DNA of 64,000 nt from Salminus brasiliensis (lineage: Eukaryota; Chordata; Actinopteri; Characiformes; Bryconidae). Made by a program: the position numbers and the translations under genes. The notes under the pieces are model-generated. The model did no database searches. It had not been told where the DNA came from and worked only from the letters and a program-made list of their open reading frames with translations. Each line of letters begins with the position of its first letter. Within the stretch, counting starts at the first letter, position 1. The stretch spans positions 26,818,709-26,882,708 of the forward strand of contig NC_132896.1 of NCBI RefSeq assembly GCF_030463535.1, read 5' to 3'. This document shows positions 1 through 13,050 of this stretch, piece by piece.

Positions 1-939
1 GGATATTATGCAAGATTCTGTGAATAATAGTAAGTTCATTGAGATACTCTAGTAATTGTGATGTGGCCTCCTGTCTTATGAGGTTAAATCTTTGAAGTAG
101 GCACCCTTGACATGTATCCGTGTTACCTGTCAACATGTAGTGTAGAAAATGAACTGACCCATTTTTGTGTGTGAGATTGGTCATCACTGTCATGCTAAAA
201 AATGTTTTCACATAATGTGAATGTGACAATTATTCTTTACATTGTGTCAAACTGAGGAAAGAAAAAAAGGCTCTGAAATTATTTTTGAAAGTTTTTTTCA
301 GACAGTGATACATATAGGCACTGATGTATATACAGCCATAACATTACAACCACAGGCCTAATAACACCTCTGAAGGCACCTGTGGTATCAAGACATTAGC
401 AACATATCCTTTGAGCTCAAGTTGTGAGGTTGGGTCTCCTTAAACATCAGTGAGCCTTGGGTGCCCGTTCATTGGTTGTCCTTACTTGGAGCACTTTTGA
501 TAGGGACTGAGCACTGCATACTGGCACCACACCAGACCTGCCTAATGTTTTGAGATATTCGGGACATTACAATCTGGTTCCTGTCAAAGTTTCTCAGATA
601 TCACCTGCCCATTGTTCTACCTCCAATACATCCGCTTCCAGAATTGACTGTTCACTGTAATTTACCCCCCTTAATAGGTGCCTTTGGAACCAGATCATCA
701 CTTCACCTGGTTTTAATGTTATGGCTGGTCAGTGTGTGTATAAATGACAAAAAATTAATTAGACTATTTTTCTGTATACCTGCAGAAAAAGCACACAATA
801 AAGTTGCAATTACATTCCAGATTCCAGACTATTTACACACTCTAATATACCATGTGATTATTTCACAAGGCAGATGTATCATCTACTTCTTCCAAAAATA
901 AATTACATGGAAATCGTTTGGTCGCTAACATGGATTTTA
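1..939. other. Intergenic, no gene seen
   Basis: AT-rich unique-looking DNA with only short chance reading frames. No splice-bounded exon, RNA gene or recognisable repeat was found. It is part of the desert upstream of the homeobox gene. Confidence 0.6.
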
Positions 940-1335
940 TCAAGCATTAGCTAATTGAATTAAAGGCTTGGCTTTTTGCATTTAGTCCGTCCTATTTGCT
1001 CTCCCTGGGAGGTGCTTTGCTGTCAGTATGCCCTTGTGGAGCGTGATGATGACGTTTTCACTTGAAGCCGGCTGCATTATCTGTCTTTTCGTTGTTGTTA
1101 TTCGTATTATTCGCATTCCAGGCAGTGGCTAATGTGGCCGGGAGGGTGACGTGCCAATTGATTGCAAATTAAAGATCTGAAACTTCCTTGATGCGTCTCA
1201 GTGGGAAACGCAGAGCGCCGCCGCCTCTTACTGATGTCAAAATGGCTTGCCGCGTTATGAAATTATTCACAGATACAGGCCCGTAATTACCATCGTCTCG
1301 GGTCTGTGCTCCGCCAGCACACAAATGCCTCTGCA
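940..1335. promoter_or_regulatory. Candidate conserved non-coding element (enhancer-like)
   Basis: This block has higher GC and higher complexity than its flanks. It carries several homeodomain-type cores: CTAATTGAATTAAA near 950, TTGATTGCAAATTAAAG near 1158 and CGTAATTACC near 1281. It also has a TGACGT-like site near 1147. No reading frame looks coding. Such texture is typical of developmental enhancers around homeobox genes, but conservation was not tested. Confidence 0.4.
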
Positions 1336-1839
1336 AAGTGTCTTTAAAAATGGTGTTTAACAAATCAATTTGAAAATGCTTACCTTGTAAAACACTGCGA
1401 TTGTTCCAGTCACTCCTGATCAGACACTGCTGAGTGTTCATCTATTAGAGTCCTAACAAACAGGCTTTACAGAGCAGCAGTGTGGAAATGTGTAATTGGG
1501 AAAATATCAAAGAGACGACATGGTTGTAGCTTTTTATTGATTTCAGTGCCTTCTCCTTGCCTTCTGGCAAAGCATCTCAGCTTGTATCATTCATTCTCCT
1601 TTCGTTTTCTTTAAATATGCCATCATTTCATTCACATTTGGTAATTTGGCTGTGAATAGTCTGTTTTCTGCTACACTTCAAGTCAAGAATGTTATATTTT
1701 TGGTTCATATTTTTTGAGATTTTTGAGTATTCTGAATTACAAGTGCAAAAGACCTCTGTGGTATTACATTTTAAAGAATTACATTTAATTTAATATATGG
1801 ATTTACATTTAATTTAAATGTGTTTAAATATGTGTTTAA

Positions 1840-1842
<3 letters not shown>

Positions 1843-1935
<93 letters not shown>

Positions 1936-1936
1936 T
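1843..1936. repeat. (TA)n-(CA)n compound microsatellite
   Basis: A run of TA dinucleotides fills about 1843-1920 and passes directly into CA repeats to about 1936. It probably arose by slippage and is likely length-polymorphic. Confidence 0.97.
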
Positions 1937-2036
1937 GTTACAATTGTCACATGAATTCACACAAACATATTTCACTGGTTAACCAAAAGCCATTGTTTTT
2001 ACACTCATTGTTCATTATATCAGCTCTACTTACCAT

Positions 2037-2405
2037 ATAGTTCTGCAATAACAGTCTGTAATCCATCTATTTCTCTGTACTGTGTAAGTCTCTTTCTACC
2101 CTGTCCAACAACAGATGAGCTTCTGTCCCTACCTTTTCATCTACAAGGTGGACCAACTACATAGAAGTGTCTAATGGAGTGGGCAGTGAGTGGACACAGT
2201 GTTTGAACACTCCAGCAGCACTGTTGTGTATGATCTACTCAAACCAGCACAATACACACTAACTGCAATGCAGAGAATGACCAGCTAATCACCAGCTAAA
2301 TAATACCTGCTCTGTGGTGGTCCTAAAAAGGGTAAAAGGGTGCTAACAAAGTATGCAGAGAATCAGATGGACTACAGTCTGTGTTTATAATAATTATAGA
2401 ACTAC
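2037..2405. mobile_element. MITE with terminal inverted repeats
   Basis: The left end (TAGTTCTGCAATAACAGTCTG, from about 2038) is an imperfect inverted copy of the right end, which closes with ATTATAGAACTAC near 2404. The inversion includes a shared 'CAGACTGTA(G/A)TCCATCT' block. The interior contains phrases such as CCTGCTCTGTGGTGGTCCT and CTAACAAAGTATGCAGAG, which I recognise from a dispersed family in otophysan and other teleost genomes. It has no coding capacity, so it is a non-autonomous DNA transposon. Confidence 0.75.
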
Positions 2406-2622
2406 CTCTGGCCCTATCTTCATGAATTTGCTGGTTTGATCCTTGGTGATGCCTCAGCAATCCGTGGCTGAGAGTCCTAAAAAGTACAGTTGTCCTCACT
2501 CTCTCCGGGTGGGTAGGATGGCCCTGCCCCACTCAGCATGGGCATCTAACATCTGGCAGTTAGGGCTCTCGTTTAAGCATGTTTAGCAGCAGTTCAAGAA
2601 ATTGTTTGTAGGCTTCACATAT

Positions 2623-2750
2623 GGGCAGTGGTGGTTCAGCGGTTAGAGCGCCGGGATATTGATAATAGGGTTGTGGGAGGACACATTTCGCTGTACAGTG
2701 TACACTGTACAGTGACAAATACGTGCACCTTTACTTTACCTTTACCTTTA
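2623..2750 (+). mobile_element. tRNA-derived SINE fragment
   Basis: The segment starting GGCAGTGGTGGTTCAGCGG, followed by TTAGAGCGCCGGG, resembles the A-box head of teleost tRNA-derived SINEs. A degraded B-box-like GGGTTGTGGG follows at about 2668. The tail contains a 22-bp perfect palindrome at 2691-2712 and ends in TTTACC repeats. The usual GTTCGATTCC of the B box is missing, so this is a truncated, dead copy. Confidence 0.65.
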
Positions 2751-5700
2751 GGTAGTAGCTAACACCAGCACTGGTAGTATTATGTGGTAGAAGAAGCTAC
2801 TGGTTGGAAAGTGAAAATGATAAATGGGTGAAAAAAAATTAAAAATGGATTTGACAGCAAAAAAGCTATATGCGAGCACTGTTCAAGTTAGCTCTTGCGA
2901 TTTCATCACAGCAAGCTGAGTTGTTTACCTCACCAACTGTCGGCCACTTAGTTTTTTTTTGTTGCTAGGAACAAGTGAGTTATCGCCATCTTCCATGTTT
3001 TGAATACATTATTATTTCCAATCATTAAATCTGCTGCTTGCCACACATTCGTTGCCATCTAGCTTTACAATGTGTGTGGCACAATGGGTTACTATTGCGA
3101 TCACATAACAGCAATTTTCAATGTGTTCTGTTTTATCTCTATAACCAGCCTTGCAGTGTGCCATGCATGTTTATTATAGTCAAATTTATTTCTCATTGTT
3201 TAAAAATCCCAGCTAATATAGCAGGCAGGATATCTGACTCAAGCGCTATCCAAACGTTCATCGTGAACATTGCTTGTTTGCAGCAGATTCCGGTACAGTA
3301 CGCGAAAGCTTAGCTGAAAGAGTTCTCGGACTACTGCCAAACAAAGAGGAAGGCAGATTTGACCCAAGAAGCATTTGCATGTTAAGTGCAGTCAATCTGA
3401 ATTGATCAGAGCCAAATTAAATGCAATGGGTTTCAATATTTTCCCTGTTCACACATTAGCCCTCCTACGTGCAACATATGGATGTATTGAATTCAGATTA
3501 GTAACCTAAGCATGGACTTAGACAAAGAGGAACTTATCTTTAATTAAAATCATGCACTGGGACCCCTAAGTCCTATTCTGAAGCAGTTGCTGCATTTAGA
3601 GTAATCATGATGCTAAAGGGTGGTTGCCTCATGTCTTTCCAATAGTATGCATCTCTAGGGGTGGCACTTTGAAGCCTTGCCTTGACTTAACTTTAACAAA
3701 CCATGACTCAGTTGTTAACAAACCATGACTCCAAATGCTAAAGACTTTTATAAGAGCTATTAGAAGAGACTGTTGGCCTGATGACATTTCTATAAAACTT
3801 GAAGAATATTTCAATGCTCTAACACCCAAGGGGAAACACAAATCTGTGTGTTGCACATAGGGTGGTCTGATATGAAATTTGTGTCTAGTTCTGATATTAG
3901 AGGCCTACACATTAGACAGTTTAATATTATATGCTGGCCATTTGACCAGCCTTGTGGCCAAAATGAACAATTCGTGGCCAGTCTTATAGAAACGTGTTTA
4001 TCACAGATCAATTGCTTTTACATATAACAAGCATTCTCCAGTACTATGACAGTCCACCACATCCACTCCACTTTCTTCCTTGTACCAGTCAAACCAGGAA
4101 ATTACGTTAAGAGTTGTCCAATTTTCACAGTATATTCAGAAAGATTGAGCAAACTGTGGCTGTGCTGTTAAATAGTGTGTTTAGTGTGTAAGTTCTAAGA
4201 TACTCATGATAAAGAATGAACTTGTGTTTTTGGAAACATCTGGGTGCTGCAGAAACTCATGTAATCTTCGACAGAACATCGCATGTTCTCCAAATAATAC
4301 TCCAGCCAAACAGATTCTTCTTGTGAGTCTGAACTTTGAATTTTGTTTTGTAATAGGATAAAATTTAGCCACACAATTTTGTACAGGAGTCCCTGTAGTT
4401 ACTGAATAATACCTTAGTGTGTAATTACCATTGGAGTATTAAAGGGTTAATATTTGATATTTGTGAATGTGTAAAAATTCAACACCAAATAAATTTCCTA
4501 TTAGGCCACAGGCTGACTATTTGTAATGGTCAAAATGTGAAATACTGTGGGCAGGCGTGTGCGGCAATGGGACAAGTCAGCACTAGATTTTGGCTGATAT
4601 AATTTTAGATTTACATTTTAATTTTATACTTCATAAACTGTAGATTTAGGTAAACAGTGCTTTGCTAACTAATATAATTGCCACTTCTCAAATTTCACAC
4701 TTCATAAACTCAACAGACAAACAGCAGAAACTTACAGTCTGATGTGCTAATATAAATACCGTAGCACTGGAGACTGACTTACCCCAGTTAGTTGTGTGTT
4801 CTTTTCATTACCTCTTGCATTCCTCAGATTTCTTGATCATTTATTTATTAGTTTTTTATAACATAAGTATTTTTTCTGTTCAAATTCACCATATATTGCT
4901 TAAGTTAGGCTCCCCAGTGTCACATATATCTCTCTCCCGCCATATCGTTGGGAAATTGCTCATTTACCTTGACCAAAGAAAGTCAGTAATTATCTGCAAC
5001 TTATCAGTGGTAATTTTGCCAAAGCTGATGAAACCTCGGGTCGTCAATATTGCCTGATATTATGTGACAGCCAATATTTTTCTATTTTCAGTAGGATGTG
5101 GTGTCCTGACTTGACACATGTACACACCACGGTTGGATATATCAAAGTGAAAAGACATCAATGGTTAAAAATGAAGAAAATGAAATGAATGTGTGTCACC
5201 GTAAGCATGCATAAATACACATTCACTGTCTCATTGAGTAAGAAAGTGCTGAATTGAGAAATATCCCCCATCTGTGATGAGAGGAGAGGAGAGCAAATGT
5301 AGCATACGCAACTCTGATCGGGCCATTTTACACACACTGTTTGCTGTCATTTGGATGTATGTTTCTCTGTCTCACAGTCTTATTAAAGAAAAGTGAAAAT
5401 GTGCCATCTCATTCGTAATAATCTGGAATTTTCACCACGTATTTTCACCCATCGCCCATTCTGTATATCACAAACAGGGAAATGCTTCCTGTGCTTTCTT
5501 CTACCATGAGAAAGCAATTTGTTCCTTTCTAATTCCTTTCCACCATGTTGTCACCAAGCATATCTCCAACTGTCACATGTAAGAGCAAAAAAATAAGTCT
5601 ATGTGTTGGCACTCAACCTGAGGTTACATATAAGTCTTGATCAGCTAAATACCCTCTTTACCGGTTCCGATTTTCCTTCCCAGCTAACAGAAATTGCTCT

Positions 5701-5824
5701 TGAACCTCTTAAGCCAATTTCCACTGCAAGGAAACATGGCTGAAAGTGCTTAAGAGTATTCAGCTCAGTAATGTGCCTTATTGGCATGTCTGTAAATAGG
5801 ATAATTTCTGAAATTTAGTCTCAA
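2751..5824. other. Intergenic, no gene seen
   Basis: Mostly AT-rich sequence with only short frames and no recognisable domain. A short tandem duplication (AACAAACCATGACT twice) lies near 3697-3732. No confident RNA gene or transposon was recognised. Confidence 0.55.
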
Positions 5825-6310
5825 TGAGCCGCCATCGCTTTCCCTGATTTATTGACAAGCGGGCATTGCATCCCTGCTCAAGATAATTGGAGAAGCCATC
5901 TCATTAGATGGGGGAGAGTCTGTGATCTGGAGCAAATCTTAGGCGAGAAGATAATTAATTATGAGTGCTGGTGCCACTGTCACATGGAGTGCACCCAAGA
6001 TGGGGTCGGTGGAGGTTGGTTGGAGCGTGCGCCCGCGAGCCGTTTCTTCCCATCTGCCTCAGAGCTATTCACGGAGCTGCGATTCAGCAGGAGTCGATTA
6101 CTGACAAGTAATTAACAATGTCAATCGAATGGAGGGACGGGAATTTGTAATAATTATTTCATCAACATGGCGATGATCTTGTAGCAAATCCCATTGCAGA
6201 GGAAAGGTTAATTACTTGCCATTGCGCAACATCAGAGTAGCAGCTGTGGTACAGCCCAATGCTTGTTTTAACTGTTTCGTGAGCTAATTAATTAACAGCA
6301 CAGTTGTGAT
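5825..6310. promoter_or_regulatory. Candidate conserved non-coding element, strong example
   Basis: Dense homeodomain-type sites: ATAATTAATTATG at about 5950, AGTAATTAAC at 6107, TAATAATTATT near 6149, GTTAATTACTT at 6207 and CTAATTAATTAAC near 6284. They sit in otherwise complex, GC-balanced DNA with no low-complexity runs. Several short open frames cross the block but none looks coding. The texture is that of a vertebrate developmental enhancer in a homeobox desert. Confidence 0.5.
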
Positions 6311-6629
6311 TGCCATGGCGTGAAGTATTGAAATATTAGCTTGCCATGTATGCCAACAGTCGTGAGATGGAAGATTGGCAAGTTACGGGTGTGTTATGGA
6401 ATGTGATGTCTTGCACCCTCAGATTATCACTAAAACAGAGCTCTCTTAAATTTTTACACTGTTCATATGTCCAGCTTTTCCCAGTAGTTGGAGTGTTTTC
6501 ATGCATCATGCCAGGATGCCCAACAGCTTTCATACTGTTTCGGTATGAGTATTTTAACCTATTTCAGGCATATTTCCGTATAATGCATAAATTCCCTTTG
6601 AGGACTCTTAATAATGTGATATTTAGATA

Positions 6630-6860
6630 TTAGAGGGTCATAGTTAATTAGCCTTTTCTGCTGTGCCTATTTGCAGATAATGGAGGTGGCGGTCGATAAT
6701 CAACTGGCGAAGGAGAGCTAGGAATGCCAATATCATAGCTGCGGTGAACCCACATTGCATACAGCCTTAACACATCAACACTATAGGCTTGACAAGCAAT
6801 TCCATATATTTCCCTGATAGCCTTTATGAAAATCAAGCTAAAAATAGCTAATTAGGAAAA
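6630..6860. promoter_or_regulatory. Candidate conserved non-coding element
   Basis: TAGTTAATTAGCC near 6640 and AGCTAATTAGGAAAATTATA near 6847 flank GC-balanced sequence (GATAATGGAGGTGGCGGTCG near 6676). It lies just downstream of the 5825-6310 block and may belong to the same regulatory cluster. It is followed by an A17 run near 6905. Confidence 0.3.
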
Positions 6861-9179
6861 TTATATAGGAGATATAGAAGCAGGGCGCTTCAGCAGACTT
6901 CAGCAAAAAAAAAAAAAAAAATTAGATCAATAATGAGGAGACTTGGAAGTCCAACCCTCTTAACATTAACAATTACTGTGATTAACAATGATACTCACAA
7001 CTCATTTTTCATTACAGAGGAGAAGAGATAAGCTTGTTTATATAGACTAGCTTTTCAACCAATGAGCAATTTATCATGGCGAGGCTCATGAAAGCACATA
7101 GCAGCCCACAGCAATTAAAACCTTCCCTGTGACCTTGTGACAGCCAAGGACCTAAGAGTCCATAGGAAAGTGGGAGGCATTTTGCAGCCATGTACAAAGA
7201 TAGCACATGAGCAGAAAATTGCATTTTGCAATCTGGCTCACTATGCTTCTATTTTTAAGAATTCTTTTTTTTAAAGAATTAATTTAAAATGAATGTACAT
7301 AGTTGACTTTCAAATTAGGCACAAGGCGCTAAGAAAAATACTTAAATGTGGCATGTTTTCTACTTATAAGATGTAAAATATGTATTTTGTGGACTGAATC
7401 GTTTGCAAGGCCCCCTATATTTAATTCTCACCCTCATTACCTGTTTGACCACTGATATATTTTAAACCTGGAATACAGCACTTCATTTTCTTTTCACTTT
7501 TGCTGGTGAGTCCAGCTTGGAAAAGAAAAAAAGGACTGACTTCTCTTATACTGAATATGAAACCCATCGCTGCAAAGCTAAAACATGAATTGTCATCCTA
7601 ATCGAGTCCCTTTACAACCATTCACTTCACTCTGTTGAGCCGGACTGGATCTCGAAAAGGTTATCTTGCCCCTAGAATGGGTTCAATTTTAAATCCATGA
7701 GAGAGACTTGAGAGAAAATGAATCTTAAGGGATTCGCACAGCTCCCTTGTTCACAAAGTTATCTCCGAAGAGAGAGCACAACTTTGGGACTCGATGCACT
7801 CTCTGGATGACTGACCAGCATGATCCAGTAAGTGAGGTTGCAACGGACTGAAGCCTCTATGGCTAAAAATCATTGTGCAAGAGGACCGTGAAGGCCAAAG
7901 GCCATTTTATATTGCAACAACCGATTTAGTATAAGCTGTGCCCTGCTGTAACTGTCATCATCATTAAAGACATTAAGGACTGGAAAACTCCCCAAATGAT
8001 GCACAGGTGATATTGCAACTAGGAATGCACGGTGATGTCAGTAATCACACTGTATATAATTTTTACAACAATGTATTGTGTGCAAGCCAATGGATGGAAA
8101 TGTGTTTTACAGCTTCCTGTATTTTATTCTAGGTGCTTAAGTACTTATTAGCAAAAGACCATCGTTGCCATTTAACCCTCCATGGTGCAGTGTTGCCTCT
8201 AGTTAAAATACCCAAGTGTTACAATTAAACAGTACTTCTTAATTATGATAGAAAGCAATAGTATTGTGTCTCACGACTCTGTGGAAGCTAGACTGAATCC
8301 ATTTTTGTTGCATGGTTCAGCTCCATTATCGCTCTCCACAGATTGTCTTGTTTTCTGGGGGAAAAAAAATCTAAATAAAAAGTGAGAATAAAAAAATGAG
8401 TTTGTAATTGTTAAATGTACATAATTGGTAATTGGTAATTACGAGATGAAATTTGTTCAAATGCAAATATTTCGTTGAATTAACACCATACTCCCTTTGA
8501 CGTTGTTTTGGTATTGTGTGTTAAGCTTCATATACTGTTAGTAAAGCATAGTAGTACAAACATTTTTATATCCAACTGGCATCATAATACCTACCTAAGA
8601 GGTATCATTAAAATACCTCATTATTTTAATGATAAATGCCTAGCTAGCCAAGCCTTATTAATCTCTGCAGACCACAGCAAACAAAATGCTAGTGGTGAAG
8701 CTAGTTAATTGCATAGTTTAGCTGTAGCCTAGCCATCTGTGGTCTGCTGGCTTACCTAACCAACCTATTTAACCCCTTGACGCATAAAGGCTTATTTCAC
8801 AATAAGGCTTATAATTCAGTAACTACAGGGACGTCTGTATAAACTGGTGGGGCTGTTCTTTGGTAATATAAATTTGTAATAACACTTTTGGCCCACTGGT
8901 GGGTCATAGGCTGTTAAAGAAGTTCACACAAATTCAAGCAGTGGATATATTTAAAAGTTAGTTGTCTTGTCAAATGGGTCATAATATAGAAATACTTCAG
9001 GTAGACATTTCTCTTTCTACTACCAGATTTATCCAATTACTAATGCTACAGCTAATGCTAATTAGGTAGTGTCTACTAATTTATGATCTCTTAATACTTT
9101 CTTATAATAAAAATAATATAAAAAGCTAAACTAGCCCTGGATCCTGTCATTCAAGTACGATTCTTAGAGAGAAAAGGCT
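6861..9179. other. Intergenic; TAATTG cluster at 8405-8441, otherwise nothing
   Basis: AT-rich sequence without a gene. The only feature that stands out is a tight group of homeodomain cores (TAATTG at 8405, 8422 and 8429, then TAATTA at 8436). No transposon family was recognised. Confidence 0.5.
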
Positions 9180-9880
9180 GCTCTTCTAATAATTGTTCAT
9201 TTGCCACAAATTTGGGTGTCATAGCCATGCCTTTTGATGCTTATGATTGAAGCGAGTGTCCTATTAAAGCTTAATAGGGCTTTTTTGTCCAACAGTGACT
9301 AACGTCTCGCATGTAAATATCAGCATGGATTACCCAGCATTTTATTATCAGACAATTAGAAATAAATAACATCTTAACAGCACCATCCCAGCACAAAGCC
9401 TCGCCTTGCCTACTTTAGATTCCATTACAGACAGTCTGTACTGGAAAGTAATGAGCCATAAAATTTAATTCAGAAATGATATTGCCAAAAAATGATAGAG
9501 CGATAGCAGGGTACAAAAGGCCTTTGCGTCCGGTGCTCATCCTTACATTGGGCTCGATGTACTTCTATTGATCGCACAGAATCACTTAATATTGCCAAGG
9601 ATAACACTTCCTGGTCCCTCCCCACACACACGCTCACACACGCTCACACACATACACACAGAGGCTAGAGAGCTCAGGTACTTATAGTGCTGAATTGACC
9701 AATGTGTCTCCATGTAATTACAGGGATTTCCTTATCTCTCTCTATTTGCTGAAGCCATCCCGCTGAAGAAAGGCTGCTGCTAATGCAGGCCCCTTCTCAT
9801 ATCTCATTTACATTGGCCACTAATCCAGGCTCCATCTTGGTGTTGAGATAATGACATTAGCTCTCTCGCTCGTACCGCCG
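9180..9880. promoter_or_regulatory. Candidate conserved non-coding cluster
   Basis: Complex unique sequence with AAGCTTAATAGGGC near 9267, TTATTATCAGACAATTAG near 9342, AATTTAATTCAG near 9461 and CATGTAATTACAGG near 9711. A degenerate CACACACGCT microsatellite interrupts it at about 9624-9662, suggesting two adjacent elements. No coding frame is seen. Confidence 0.4.
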
Positions 9881-10609
9881 TCCTCACCTATAAGAGTGAC
9901 TGGTTTTTATGTGGCTTGAGAAGAAAAGCAGCAGGAGGGCCTGTAAACTGCAACTGCACACAAAATCCCTCATTACAAATGCTGTTGGCTTTTCTCTTAA
10001 GAAGAAAACATTTACTGAATGTATTTCAAGCCCTAGTTGCATAAAAATTATGATCTGAGCAGAGTGTGGAAGACAACAAAAGCCCTGTCGCTTCCAAAAT
10101 AGCATGCAAAGAGGTTAGTACCCCAAGCGTCGGAGTCAAGCGCAAACTCAGATTAATTTCATAGATTAATGCCTCAGAAAATGTGTTGACTTTAAAAGGC
10201 AAGGGTTAACGTAACTCACTGGAGCCTGTTAGTTCACCACTGGGGATGCATAACAAGAAGTAGCATTTGTGAAACCCTGCACTCTGTCAAGATCAGCAAG
10301 TCTTAAAATTGCTAAAAGACATGCACAAGTTTTTCCAAGTAGGTGTTTTCACATGGGCATGTCTAACACACAACCTAATAAACACTTCAACTGCATAAAC
10401 ATCCCATTTAATAAAATCTTATGATTAAATTATGTACAGCCTGAATTTAAATACTAAAAGGAAACATCAACCAACATGCAGCACTCAATAATTCCACCCT
10501 GAGACTGATAATGTTGGTAATATTAGAATATTAGTGCAAATTAATACCATTCAGTAGATTCAGAACATAGTACACAAACGTTTTTTTTTACCTCAACGCT
10601 ACACTTAAA

Positions 10610-11000
10610 TTAAATAGCCGAACCCCTGATTCAAAGTGGAGCTAAATTCCGGTAATGATCGTGCGCTGGGGGGGTGGTATTAATTTCTGCATTTCAGCAG
10701 AGCGTAGATACTGAGGGGGGGGGATACTGACCCTTGAAAATTAGATAGATGCACCAGGGGCCTGCTATCATCACGCAGCCGGCAACCAGCTCCTCTTATC
10801 AGCAGAGTGGGCTCGTTTGTTATTTCTGGTAGAGATATACCCCTCCGCCTATCCTCTCGGTCGCCTCGCCCAGAGCCACCGGCCAGGCCGTTAATGAAAG
10901 CCTCTTTTCTGCAGGGTGACTGTCGCAACCCACTTCTGATTACCCCAGCACTTATGCTGAGTACATATATACGTGACTTCGTAATTGATCTCTGAGATGT
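10610..11000. promoter_or_regulatory. Candidate conserved non-coding element
   Basis: GC-balanced block with G-runs near 10668 and 10717, a CTGCAGGGTGAC segment near 10909 and a CGTAATTGATCTCTGAG end near 10979. Short frames are open on both strands here, but no splice-bounded coding pattern or protein family was recognised. Confidence 0.35.
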
Positions 11001-12785
11001 TGTTTATTACTATTTGATTTGAAAACTTGTCTTAAAGATTGTAATGAAGTGTTCTGTTATGTTAGTTGTAATAAACCGTTCTTTCCGCCTCCTGTAATAG
11101 TGGTACTTTGGACATAAAACTGCCTTAAAATGTAAGCACAATAGATTGGCAGTCAACATTTCGTGACAATCTAGACTAAAGATTGGTTTTGAGCTGCTTT
11201 CCTCTGTTTTACTCTTCTATTAATTGATAACAGCTAATTAATTGAAACAGGTCCAGATAAAACACTGATTGTATGTCAAACACAATGTAAATATTGACCG
11301 TTCCCAATGCCTGGAGGTGCACATGACCTTAGACTGACCTATAGGATGCTCTTGTCCTTCCAAATGCATTTCCCAGAGTTGAATGGCCATGCTCATGCAC
11401 GTTACCAAGGATGGGCACATTTTGCATTCTCCAAATAAAATGTTTGGAAGACAAAGACACATATTGTTCTTCAGAAGACCTGCAAATACTGATTAACGAG
11501 CGCCCCAAAAGGTGAGAATGTGGCAGAGCCTAACAGTGCCTTTGAGATTGATTATATCACTGTATTCATAAAATTCAGATGAGGCAGAACAAATGTTCAT
11601 TTGTCAGCTGCACGTGCAGGTATTCTGTACTCCCACTCAAGTGTAATGCATTAAATCCCCCCTTTTTTCCTGCTCCCGGAGCGCAGCTCAGCTTAAACGA
11701 ATTCACTCAAATTATGACCTCTTTCCACCCAGATGAGCCCTAAAAAGCAGCCATCACAGAGACTGATCAGCGCTCCGCTCGTGAAATACCATTCTGCTCA
11801 TCCATGATTTCGGTTAATAACTTCAGACTGACAGAATGAGTGGCTTCCATTCAAAAGGTAAAATCTTTTAAGAAAAAAAGTGATTTCATTGTTAGCTATA
11901 TCAGCAGTGTGTGCACTGTAGTAATATGGACACCAGTTCAGTAAGGCTAACCAGATTCTCTTCAAAGCAGCTGCCATGGCTGCTGGAAGTTCTCCCCATG
12001 AAGATCCTGCAGCCCATACAGTTTTCCTTACATACCCTCCAGCTTACATTACAAAGGCATCCAATGAAATGGAAAACGTCTGTTTATAATGGATAAATGA
12101 ACAGTATGGCTAGTAATGGTCATTTGCATTACATAATTCAACTGCAAGACTAAAGGCTACATTGCATCTATATCCAAAAGTTTGTATTGCTTCTATGAAG
12201 GTAAAAGCCTTTTGAAAACAATAAAAGTGTCAGGAGCAGTACAAAGGTGTCTGGCAATAAAACGAGTTCAGTGTAGAACTGCAGTGGAAACTTCCTAATA
12301 AACCACTTAATTGGCAACTTGGGCCCCACAGCCACCAGGGCGCCCCCTAACAAGTTTTAGGTTGGTACTGTACCAGTATGTCGTTTAAAGATGCTGAAGT
12401 GAGAGAAAAAGGGCGACTGGTTCATCTATTAACTCTGATCTACATCACAGCTACACTTTTATTTGTATTGCATTATGGTGTGTACAGATCAATGCTCAAT
12501 GTTCTGCTTTTTCTTGACATTTTTTGTTGTCATCTGTTGGTACCCTATCAGAGGATTAAATATACCAGCCAACCATCCAATCATAGCAGGGCTTTGCCTT
12601 TAGAGACCCTACCATACCACTAGCGACTTCCATTGCGACTTTTGAGAAACAAACAAATATAAAGAAAATATAGAAACAGGATTTTCTCTTTTCTTTTTGT
12701 ATTGTAAAACACATTGTGCAAATAAATAAATAAATACATACATAAATGTCTAAACGATATATATATTGCTTGTATCAATATATAA
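11001..12785. other. Intergenic, no gene seen
   Basis: AT-rich sequence. A possible weak regulatory block lies near 11640-11830 (GCTCCCGGAGCGCAGCTCAGC and GGTTAATAAC). An (AAAT)n tract lies at about 12720-12737. No gene or recognisable transposon was found. Confidence 0.5.
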
Positions 12786-12905
12786 TATTGTAATGTGTCT
12801 CCAAAATGATTTTCTTAACTTTGAATGAAAGTTAATGTAAAATAAACATTTATCAGTAGGCATTTAGAGCATTTCTATTGGTACATTCATCCAGAATCAT
12901 CAAAG
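12786..12905. repeat. Dispersed repeat, family 'A', copy 1
   Basis: This stretch shares GTCTCCAAAATG, TTTGAATG(G)AAGTTAATG, TAAAATAA and AGAGCATTTCTATTGGT, in the same order and spacing, with 15845-15975. A third, more diverged copy lies at 45505-45690 inside the homeobox-gene intron. The family is non-coding. Confidence 0.7.
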
Positions 12906-12984
12906 TTCCCATCCTCAAATACACATTTTTTACATTCAAAAGCGTAATTCTTGTAGTAAGTAATGGCGCTAAATACATGGCTCA

Positions 12985-13029
<45 letters not shown>

Positions 13030-13050
13030 GTTGTTGTTGTTGTTGTTGTT
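12985..13050. repeat. (ATT)n-(GTT)n microsatellite
   Basis: About 15 ATT units (12985-13029) run into about seven GTT units. Reading through it yields artificial poly-Leu or poly-Tyr/Cys peptides, which are not genes. Confidence 0.97.
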
